DNA of 5,837 nt from positions 1 to 5,837 of the forward strand of contig JAQTWR010000195.1 in NCBI GenBank assembly GCA_028689195.1, in the 5' to 3' direction. How positions within the stretch are numbered: position 1 is the first letter of the stretch; every line of letters starts with the position of its first letter. This document shows positions 1 to 4,301 of the stretch, piece after piece. Source of the stretch: Anaerolineales bacterium. Lineage in GTDB: Bacteria > Chloroflexota > Anaerolineae > Anaerolineales > Villigracilaceae. The position numbers and the translations under genes are program-made. Under the pieces are notes generated by a model. The model saw only the letters and a list, made by a program, of their open reading frames with translations. It had not been told where the DNA came from and made no database searches.

Positions 1-1
1 C

Positions 2-451
2 GGCAATTTGGAAGGCTGGCAAGCCGTTCAAGATTTAGTCGCGCGCCGCGCCGATTTGAGCGGCGCAGAAAACGAAGCGCAAATGGATTTGGTTTACCGC
101 GAAGAGGGACTCAAAATCATCGTGGCGTATCCCGTCCGCTATGTTTTGCTTTCGGGGTATCGCTTCTTCATGCTCTGGTTTGACTGGCGCGTCAGCGAAG
201 CCTTCGGCTACCCAATGGGATTTAATGAATACGCCATGATGGTCGTCCAAATGATTTTGCTTGCGCTGGCGTTCGTCGGCTTGCGGGGCAATTTGCAAAT
301 TACATGGTCGCTGTGGGCGAGTCTTATCATGGTCACGCTGGCGTATATGGCGGTGGATAGCCGTATGCACTACACCAGCCCCGTCATGCCGTTGGTGATG
401 AGTCTTGGCGCGGCGGGGCTGATGCGAATTGGCAAATCTATAAGTGGATAA
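2..451 (+). CDS. C-terminal part of a GT39/PMT-like membrane glycosyltransferase (5' end outside window)
   Basis: The reading frame is open from the first bases and has no stop before 449-451, so the gene begins upstream; the TTG at position 8 is just an internal Leu codon. The visible 149 residues have a soluble stretch ending in a 'YREEGLKIIVAYPVRYV' type segment. In lipid-linked-sugar-dependent glycosyltransferases of the ArnT/PMT_2 kind, a similar 'ea-x-ire-hP-x-ry' segment precedes the last membrane helices. Three hydrophobic helices follow, at about residues 77-94, 100-118 and 124-140, with a 'DSRMHYTSPVMPLV' loop like the 'RYrlPv-P' motif near the end of that family. It probably transfers a sugar from a polyprenyl-phosphate donor at the outer face of the membrane, but the catalytic N-terminal part is not visible, so substrate cannot be judged. 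The 3' end overlaps the convergent murJ by 14 bp. It could equally be an unassigned polytopic membrane protein of similar topology. Confidence 0.7.
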   Translation, partial: GNLEGWQAVQDLVARRADLSGAENEAQMDLVYREEGLKIIVAYPVRYVLLSGYRFFMLWFDWRVSEAFGYPMGFNEYAMMVVQMILLALAFVGLRGNLQITWSLWASLIMVTLAYMAVDSRMHYTSPVMPLVMSLGAAGLMRIGKSISG

Positions 452-1943
452 GTTCCTTCGCCTCAGACCAGACCAGCGCGAGCGCGATGATTCCGCCGAC
501 GGTCATACCGATTAGCGCGGTGATCAACGCGCCGCCGGGGAGATATAACGCCACAAGGTAGGTGATCGCGCCGCCAACTGCCGCCGCGATCAATCCTTTG
601 AACATAGAATTCCCAACGCGGATCGGTTCGTGCGTGCGCTTCGACAGCCATGTGAACAGGACAATCGCTTCGATCAGCAGCGCGATTTCGGCAAAGGCGA
701 TGACGGGCGCGCCGATATTCTTGAAGAAGGCAAGTCCCGCCCATCCAATCCCGATGAAAATGACGAGGCGCAAACCTACCGCGTAAAGCGGATACATCGG
801 TTCTTTGCGCGCATAGAATGAACGCGCCGCGATTTCGTGAATGGTGTAGCCTGTCAGCGTCATCAAATATGCGCGGGTCGTCCATGTGATGAGTTGCGTT
901 GTTGCGGCGTCGAACCCGAAGACGGCGCGCACCAGCGGGTGAATCCCTGCGGACATGACCGCCGCGACAGGCAGGGTCAATGCGATTAAGATTCTGAGCG
1001 CGCGTTCAATCGTATCGCGGAACTTTGCCCACTCGCCGCGCGCCGCGAGTTCTGAAAGCGCGGGCAGCATGGCGGTTGCAATCGCGGTTCCAAGAATCGT
1101 TTCGGGGACTTGCATCACCATCCATCCCAAAGTCAATGAAGTGACCGCGCCAATTTGATCCAACCGCGAAGCGAGATTGTCGCGCGCCAAAACGATGATT
1201 TGAATCCCGCCCATTGTCAGCAGGCGCGGCGCCATTAATTTCAGCGCTTCGATCAAACCCGTGTGGCGCAGATTCAGCGAGGGCGTCCAACGGAATCCAA
1301 ACTTGAACAGCGCGGGAACTTGAACGAGCAGATGCAGCGCCGCGCCGATAATCACGCCGTACACAAGTCCGTGAATTCCAAAACGCGGCACGAGAAAAAT
1401 CGCGCCAAAAATCTGCCCGATGTTGTACATGCTGGGCGCGATGGCGGGCAACACAAAATGCTGATTGGCTTGCAGCGAAGCCATCACCAACCCGCTGATG
1501 GAGAATATCACCGTGCCGACGAGGTTCAGGCGCATAAGTTCCGCGAGCAGTTTGCGCTGCTCCGCGCCGAAGCCCGGCGCGATGCCGAGTTTTGCGTCCA
1601 CGATGGGCTGCGCGAAAACGGCGATGAGAATGGCGATAGAACCCGTTATCAAAAACGCGATATTTGCCACGCGCGAAAATAAATCCCATGCGGCGGCGCG
1701 GTCTTTGGTGGCGAGATATTCCGTCAACAGCGGAATGAACGCCATCGCCAGCGCGCCGCCTGAAATCAACGCAAACAGCACGTCGGGCAGGTTGTTCGCG
1801 GCGTTGAAGGTGTCCAACATTCCAACCGAGTCTGAATATTGCCGCGAGATAATTCCCGTGCGGACAAAGGCGAAGACTTTATCCACTAAAAAGAAGAACG
1901 CGATGATAAGCGAGTTGGTCGTAAGACGCGAGAGTTTTTTCAT
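438..1943 (-). CDS. murJ: MurJ/MviN-family lipid II flippase
   Basis: This is a polytopic membrane protein of about 501 residues, close to the usual 500-520 of the family. MurJ moves the lipid-linked peptidoglycan precursor lipid II across the cytoplasmic membrane. The N-terminus carries the family hallmark: a first helix leading into 'DKVFAFVR' (Arg28), then 'LDTFNAANNLPD' (Asp44) and 'GGALAMAFIPLL'. Arg28 and Asp44 correspond to the essential Arg24 and Asp39 of E. coli MurJ. The E. coli Arg52 position is not an arginine here. Hydrophobic helices continue to the C-terminus, matching a 14-helix MOP-superfamily exporter. Two in-frame ATGs exist, at 1949 and 1943. The Shine-Dalgarno AGAGG at 1950-1954 touches the first with no gap but lies six bases from the second, so 1943 (MKKLSRL) is chosen. 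A 35-nt hairpin ends directly before that Shine-Dalgarno. The gene's 3' end overlaps the convergent membrane-protein gene by 14 bp. Whether it is a dedicated lipid II flippase or a related polysaccharide-lipid exporter cannot be settled from sequence alone. Confidence 0.9.
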   Translation of the reverse strand: MKKLSRLTTNSLIIAFFFLVDKVFAFVRTGIISRQYSDSVGMLDTFNAANNLPDVLFALISGGALAMAFIPLLTEYLATKDRAAAWDLFSRVANIAFLITGSIAILIAVFAQPIVDAKLGIAPGFGAEQRKLLAELMRLNLVGTVIFSISGLVMASLQANQHFVLPAIAPSMYNIGQIFGAIFLVPRFGIHGLVYGVIIGAALHLLVQVPALFKFGFRWTPSLNLRHTGLIEALKLMAPRLLTMGGIQIIVLARDNLASRLDQIGAVTSLTLGWMVMQVPETILGTAIATAMLPALSELAARGEWAKFRDTIERALRILIALTLPVAAVMSAGIHPLVRAVFGFDAATTQLITWTTRAYLMTLTGYTIHEIAARSFYARKEPMYPLYAVGLRLVIFIGIGWAGLAFFKNIGAPVIAFAEIALLIEAIVLFTWLSKRTHEPIRVGNSMFKGLIAAAVGGAITYLVALYLPGGALITALIGMTVGGIIALALVWSEAKELIHL

Positions 1944-1949
1944 TTGCAT

Positions 1950-1954
1950 CCTCT
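1950..1954 (-). promoter_or_regulatory. Ribosome-binding site deciding the murJ start
   Basis: AGAGG on the minus strand. It lies zero bases from the ATG at 1949 and six bases from the ATG at 1943, which favours the second start. It directly follows the 3' arm of the hairpin at 1955-1989. Confidence 0.6.
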
Positions 1955-1989
1955 AAAGAGACAGTCACCTTTAAGGCGACTGTCTCTTT
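1955..1989 (-). terminator. Strong hairpin between the small CxxC gene and murJ (terminator or leader structure)
   Basis: The arms AAAGAGACAGTC (1955-1966) and GACTGTCTCTTT (1978-1989) are perfect 12-bp complements. Read on the minus strand, the 11-nt centre GCCTTAAAGGT extends the stem by a G-U pair and three Watson-Crick pairs, leaving a UAA triloop, so the minus-strand RNA has a 16-bp stem. On the plus strand the same position is an A-C mismatch, which suggests that the minus-strand transcript is the relevant one. It starts three bases after the stop codon of the small gene and ends on a UUU run immediately before the murJ Shine-Dalgarno. The U tract is short, so termination may be partial. 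Its position also allows a role in access to the murJ ribosome-binding site. Confidence 0.55.
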
Positions 1990-1992
1990 TGA

Positions 1993-2175
1993 TCAATGCT
2001 CGGCGGGCGGCTTGGATTCAATGCCGGGTAGTTTATCGGCAAGTTGCTGTGTTTTGTGAATCAACACGGGCAGGCATTGCGGGCAAATTTGTTTCTCTTC
2101 GCCTTTGAATGTGATTGCGATCAGGGGTATAACTTCGTCCGTGCGGTTGCAGTTGATGCAAGTTTTTTCGTTCAT
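1993..2175 (-). CDS. Small two-CxxC (C4 zinc-finger-like) protein, function unknown
   Basis: This 60-residue protein starts at ATG 2175, preceded by a good AGGAG (2181-2185) five bases upstream. It has Cys6-x2-Cys9 and Cys31-x2-Cys34 separated by 21 residues, the layout of a four-cysteine zinc finger. The pattern C-x2-C-N-x3-DEVIPLIA-x9-ICPQC resembles the N-terminal zinc-binding domain of ClpX (C-x2-C-G-x3-EV-x2-LIA...ICxxC), but no AAA+ domain follows: the rest is a short tail 'LPVLIHKTQQLADKLPGIE' and a polar end. By analogy it could bind zinc and act in protein-protein contact. That is inference only, and a generic zinc ribbon is an equally good description. It lies between the dehydrogenase gene and murJ on the same strand, with an inverted repeat upstream and a hairpin directly downstream. 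I have no named family for it. Confidence 0.75.
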   Translation of the reverse strand: MNEKTCINCNRTDEVIPLIAITFKGEEKQICPQCLPVLIHKTQQLADKLPGIESKPPAEH

Positions 2176-2195
2176 GGTTTCTCCTATGGGTTTAT

Positions 2196-2282
2196 GTCAT
2201 TGCGAGCGGTTTTTGCGAAGCAATCTCCTGCTAATAAGGAGATTGCTTCGTCGCAAAGAACAAGAACGCTCCTCGCAATGAC
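2196..2282. repeat. 87-bp nested inverted repeat filling the gap between two genes
   Basis: Outer arms GTCATTGCGAG (2196-2206) and CTCGCAATGAC (2272-2282) are perfect complements. Inner arms CGAAGCAATCTCCT (2216-2229) and AGGAGATTGCTTCG (2237-2250) are perfect 14-bp complements around a 7-nt loop. The spacers between outer and inner arms differ in length (9 versus 21 nt), so the two halves are not symmetrical throughout. The element takes up nearly all of the 112 bp between the dehydrogenase stop (2288) and the ribosome-binding site of the small CxxC gene (2181-2185). Palindromes beginning GTCATTGCGAG are, as I recall, widespread dispersed repeats in several bacterial phyla. Only one copy is in this window, and no target-site duplication is evident. 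Confidence 0.75.
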
Positions 2283-2287
2283 GGAAA

Positions 2288-3079
2288 CTAAAGCGTTCCT
2301 TTATACATTCCGCCGTCTACGTTGAGCATAACTCCCGTGATGTACGATGCGGCGGGGCTGACGAGGAAAGCGGCGGCGTTGGCGAACTCTTCAGGCTGAC
2401 CCAGCCTGCCAAGCGGACTCTGCGCCGATTGTTTGCGCGTTTCTTCTTCGACGGTGGATTGGTTCGCGTTCGCGCGCGCGGTCATTAATTCGGCGACGCG
2501 CTCCGTTTCCGTCCAGCCGGGCAATATCGAGTTGAAGCGAATCCCTTCGCCGCCGAGATCGAGCGCGAGCGATTTGGTCAAGCCAATGGTCGCGGCGCGG
2601 ATGCTGTTCGATAATAACAGATTCGCAATCGGTTGCTTGACCGATATGGAGGTGACGGTTAGCACGCTGGCGCAATCCGATTTGCGTAAATGCGGCAGCG
2701 CGGATTTTATCAGCCGCACATGCAGCATCAGGCACAGGTCAATCCCTTTTTGCCACGCGGATTCGTCGAGCGAATCAATTGTTCCCGGCGGAGGTCCGCC
2801 CGCGTTGGTGATGAGAATATCCAATCCGCCGAAAGCCGCGACGGTTTGCTGAATCAATTTTTCAGGCGCGTCAATTTGGCTTACGTCGCCGGCAAGCCCA
2901 ATTACTTGCGCGCCTGTTTCCTTGCTCATCTTTTCCGCGACGCTTTTTATCTTCGCTTCGTCGCGCCCGTTGATGGCGACCTTGCATCCTTCTTTTGCGA
3001 GCGCGAGCGCGGCTGCATATCCTAATCCGCGCGAAGAGCCGGCGACAAGCGCGATTTTGTCTTTGAGTCTTAAGTCCAT
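2288..3079 (-). CDS. FabG-like short-chain dehydrogenase/reductase with non-canonical active site
   Basis: This 263-residue, single-domain Rossmann protein has the usual SDR length. Visible motifs are the dinucleotide-binding 'AGSSRGLG' (residues 13-20, where the classical family has TGxxxGxG), a GDV at 64-66 and 'NAGGPPPG' at 92-99. The C-terminal part has 'PGWTETERV', 'PLGRLGQPEEFANAAAFL' and 'SYITGVMLNVDGG', all typical of beta-ketoacyl-ACP-reductase-like SDRs. The catalytic tetrad is altered. Aligned on the 'AATIGLTKSLALDL' helix, the usual Tyr is Ser157 and the usual Lys is Arg161. The usual Asn position is Cys116 and only Ser144 remains. The GGPPPG plus 'LSNSIRAA' combination matches a known BKR-like SDR subgroup described as lacking the standard tetrad, so this is probably family-typical rather than decay. 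Substrate and reaction are therefore uncertain. The start is fixed by GGAGG at 3084-3088, four bases before the ATG. Confidence 0.9.
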   Translation of the reverse strand: MDLRLKDKIALVAGSSRGLGYAAALALAKEGCKVAINGRDEAKIKSVAEKMSKETGAQVIGLAGDVSQIDAPEKLIQQTVAAFGGLDILITNAGGPPPGTIDSLDESAWQKGIDLCLMLHVRLIKSALPHLRKSDCASVLTVTSISVKQPIANLLLSNSIRAATIGLTKSLALDLGGEGIRFNSILPGWTETERVAELMTARANANQSTVEEETRKQSAQSPLGRLGQPEEFANAAAFLVSPAASYITGVMLNVDGGMYKGTL

Positions 3080-3095
3080 TGTTCCTCCAAAATAT

Positions 3096-3170
3096 GTTTA
3101 CAGGTTTAAAAGTTGCAGGTCGCAAGTCGAAGGTCGGAAGATTTTGACCTTTGACTTTAGACTTTCAAAC
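3096..3170. repeat. Imperfect inverted repeat between the DUF503 and dehydrogenase genes
   Basis: AAGTCGAAGGTC (3124-3135) and GACCTTTGACTT (3146-3157) pair with one mismatch around a 10-nt loop. Weaker complementarity continues outward to about 3112 and 3170, so the right side runs across the DUF503 stop codon (3165-3167). The left flank 3096-3119 begins GTTTACAGGTT and contains TAAAAGTTG. With an 8-nt gap it aligns closely to the arm of the 64-bp palindrome at 4197-4260, so both may belong to one repeat family. The 85-bp gap between the two genes contains little else except the dehydrogenase ribosome-binding site. Confidence 0.5.
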
Positions 3171-3446
3171 GATTTCGATCTTCGTATTCCACACATCGCC
3201 ATCCGACCAATTGGCTTCCACCCATTTTGCCACAGTTTGCAGCGCGGATTGTAAAAATGCGGCTTCGTTTCCAATCATCGCGCAGACGATAACGGCTTCA
3301 TCCCATTTATCCTGCAAATCCATTTCCGCGACAGAGACGTTGAACTCGCGGCGCAGGCGTGAGATAAGCGGCTTGATCCGTCCGCGCTTTTCTTTGAGCG
3401 AGGAACATGCAGGGAGGTGCAGGTGAATGGCGAGGGTGGCGAGCAA
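3165..3446 (-). CDS. DUF503 (YlxP-like) small protein with a TTG start
   Basis: This 93-residue protein matches the DUF503 family: an N-terminal strand 'LATLAIHLHLPACSSLKEKR', a basic helix 'IKPLISRLRREFNVSVAEMD', 'QDKWDEAVIVCAMIGNEAAFLQSALQTVAKWVE' and a short beta end. The length is typical (90-100 residues). The family has a ferredoxin-like fold. In Firmicutes it is often encoded in the nusA-infB-rbfA region and is suspected of a ribosome-linked role, but its molecular function is not known to me and the neighbours here do not help. The start is odd. The only initiation codon in a family-consistent place is TTG at 3444-3446, with no Shine-Dalgarno; it lies 23 bp after the hepT stop. A duplicated copy of this gene's 5' end at 4147-4190 begins with ATG, suggesting that the native start was displaced when the toxin-antitoxin pair was inserted. 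Confidence 0.85.
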   Translation of the reverse strand: MLATLAIHLHLPACSSLKEKRGRIKPLISRLRREFNVSVAEMDLQDKWDEAVIVCAMIGNEAAFLQSALQTVAKWVEANWSDGDVWNTKIEIV

Positions 3447-3469
3447 AAGATTGTCTGAGATTGTATGGT

Positions 3470-3817
3470 CTATTTTTCTTCCCGCCTGATAATTTCTTGA
3501 AGGGTAGCTGCTAACATGGGCAGGTCGTCATTAAGTGTCTGCCAAATAACTTCGAGGTTGATTCCAAAATAACGGTGGACAAGTTTGTTTCTCATGTCCG
3601 CCGCATCCCGCCAGGGGATTTCAGGATATTTTGCGCGAATTTCTTCTGGAATATTGCGCGTGGCTTCCCCAATAATTTCGACGGCTCGTATAACAGCGTA
3701 AACTGTTTTTTCATCTTTGCTGAAAGATTCATAGTCCATGTCTTCGATAAACAGAAGCGCCCTGTTTGCGTTTTCGAGCATATCGCGCAGATAATCAATA
3801 TAAACTCGGCTCGTCAT
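3470..3817 (-). CDS. hepT: HepT-like HEPN (DUF86) RNase toxin
   Basis: This 115-residue helical protein belongs to the DUF86/HepT family of minimal HEPN ribonucleases. The active-site signature R-x4-H-x-Y is present as Arg76, His81 and Tyr83 in 'MRNKLVHRYFG', preceded by the family segment 'AVIRAVEIIGEATRNIPEE' (about 41-59) and 'IPWRDAADMRN'. In studied HepT-MntA pairs the toxin cleaves RNA, and the antitoxin neutralises it by adding AMP units to the tyrosine of this motif, here Tyr83. Its ATG overlaps the mntA stop by four bases (ATGA), indicating translational coupling with the antitoxin made first. All motif residues are intact, so the toxin is probably functional. Base composition is visibly more AT-rich than murJ, consistent with horizontal acquisition. 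Confidence 0.92.
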   Translation of the reverse strand: MTSRVYIDYLRDMLENANRALLFIEDMDYESFSKDEKTVYAVIRAVEIIGEATRNIPEEIRAKYPEIPWRDAADMRNKLVHRYFGINLEVIWQTLNDDLPMLAATLQEIIRREEK

Positions 3818-4116
3818 ACAGGTTCCGCTTCGCTTAATATTATTTTTCCGATGGCTGGTTTAAGAGAGTCTTTTAACACCAAATCCACTTTTACCCCTAG
3901 AATTTCTGAAAGATGATTTTCGAGCCGAATGAACTTCAATAGACTTGGAGACTTGTTGAAGGTGACTAGAATGTCCAGATCGCTGTTTGTCTTTTCTTCA
4001 TGGCGGACGTATGACCCAAATACTTCCAAAGCGGCAACGTGATATTGTTCCGCAAGCGCGGGAAGATTCTCATGGAGCGTCGCCTTGAATTTGTCCAACC
4101 GACTTGCGTCATTCAT
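3814..4116 (-). CDS. mntA: MntA-like minimal nucleotidyltransferase antitoxin
   Basis: This 100-residue protein of the DNA polymerase beta-type minimal nucleotidyltransferase family has the signature G-S-x2-R-x7-D-x-D as Gly34, Ser35, Arg38, Asp46 and Asp48 ('VFGSYVRHEEKTNSDLDILV'). A third likely metal-binding acidic residue is Asp78 in 'KVDLVL'. Partner function: in studied systems MntA AMPylates the HepT tyrosine using ATP and so blocks its RNase activity. The ATG at 4116 is preferred over an upstream in-frame TTG at 4131. A perfect TATAAT (4123-4128) ends six bases before this ATG, so transcription would begin at or next to it, and the TTG would fall in the promoter. There is no Shine-Dalgarno. 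It overlaps hepT by four bases. The antitoxin-first order is common for such modules. Confidence 0.9.
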   Translation of the reverse strand: MNDASRLDKFKATLHENLPALAEQYHVAALEVFGSYVRHEEKTNSDLDILVTFNKSPSLLKFIRLENHLSEILGVKVDLVLKDSLKPAIGKIILSEAEPV

Positions 4117-4122
4117 GCTTTT

Positions 4123-4151
4123 ATTATACAACAGGGAAATTAATTTGTCCG
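4123..4151 (-). promoter_or_regulatory. Promoter of mntA-hepT (leaderless)
   Basis: On the minus strand the -10 is TATAAT (4123-4128, 6/6). A 17-bp spacer separates it from CGGACA (4146-4151, 4/6 to TTGACA). Only AAAAGC separates the -10 from the mntA ATG, so the expected transcription start coincides with the A of ATG. Bases 4147-4151 of the -35 lie in the duplicated DUF503 fragment. Confidence 0.65.
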
Positions 4152-4190
4152 CGCTTTTCTTTGAGCGAGGCGCAGGTGAATGGCGAGCAT
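4147..4190 (-). pseudogene. Remnant of the DUF503 gene 5' end
   Basis: Bases 4147-4170 are identical over 24 nt to 3380-3403 inside the DUF503 gene. Bases 4172-4187 are identical over 16 nt to 3419-3434. The copy lacks 14 nt net between these blocks and is frameshifted. Read on the minus strand it begins ATG CTC GCC ATT CAC CTG, matching the DUF503 start region, but runs to a TAA after 16 codons. Both copies have the same orientation, so they are direct repeats flanking hepT-mntA. Confidence 0.8.
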
Positions 4191-4196
4191 GATATC

Positions 4197-4260
4197 GTTT
4201 ACAAGTTAGAAGGTTAAAAAGTTGGAACGTTCCAACTTTTTAACCTTCTAACTTGTAAAC
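4197..4260. repeat. Perfect 64-bp palindrome between the divergent mntA and folC promoters
   Basis: Bases 4197-4228 and 4229-4260 are exact reverse complements with no loop, centred on AACGTT. The arm begins GTTTACAAGTTAGAAGG, and the core is GTTGGAACGTTCCAAC (4221-4236) flanked by A5 and T5. The two flanking genes point away from it, so it is not needed as their terminator. It could extrude as a cruciform or form a very stable hairpin in any transcript. Its arm resembles the repeat at 3096-3119, which argues for a dispersed intergenic repeat element. An operator role for the divergent promoters is possible but unsupported. Confidence 0.9.
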
Positions 4261-4263
4261 ATT

Positions 4264-4286
4264 GAATTTACGAATTCCGAATTACG
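4264..4286. repeat. Short GAATT heptamer-like repeat in the folC upstream region
   Basis: GAATT occurs at 4264, 4272 and 4279, spaced 8 and 7 bases apart (GAATTTAC, GAATTCC, GAATTAC). It resembles the GAATTC heptamer array inside folC at 5035-5070 and overlaps the proposed -35 of folC. Confidence 0.4.
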
Positions 4287-4295
4287 TCTTACAAT
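4267..4295 (+). promoter_or_regulatory. Putative folC promoter (leaderless)
   Basis: TTTACG (4267-4272, 4/6 to TTGACA), a 17-bp spacer, then TACAAT (4290-4295, 5/6 to TATAAT). The -10 ends six bases before the folC ATG, the same geometry as at mntA, and no Shine-Dalgarno is visible before the ATG. The -35 is weak. Confidence 0.5.
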
Positions 4296-4301
4296 CTCAT
4301 T

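Noticed and set aside
1006..1689. 227-codon minus-strand open frame inside murJ.
   Set aside because: It is out of frame with murJ and its translation is low-complexity and Arg/Ala-rich. This is the usual shadow of a GC-rich coding region.
2044..2325. Plus-strand open frame covering the small CxxC gene and the repeat.
   Set aside because: Its start is opposite the small CxxC gene, it has no ribosome-binding site, and half of its product is translated palindromic repeat.
3080..3130. Possible dehydrogenase promoter TTGCGA-17-TGTAAA on the minus strand.
   Set aside because: Both hexamers are only 4/6 and lie within repeat sequence, so the match is not convincing.
4117..4131. Upstream TTG at 4131 as the mntA start (five extra residues).
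   Set aside because: It falls within or upstream of the TATAAT -10 element, and the ATG at 4116 matches the promoter position. The extra residues add nothing to the nucleotidyltransferase fold.
4216..4241. A5-GTTGGAACGTTCCAAC-T5 as a bidirectional rho-independent terminator.
   Set aside because: It has the form of one, but the flanking genes diverge from this point, so neither would use it. The wider perfect palindrome explains the symmetry better.
3456..4299. Identical TACAATCTCA upstream of both DUF503 (3456-3465, minus) and folC (4290-4299, plus), suggesting a shared promoter.
   Set aside because: A 10-nt match between two places is expected by chance many times in a window this long. 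The DUF503 copy has no -35 at the right spacing and lies 13 rather than 6 bases from the start codon.
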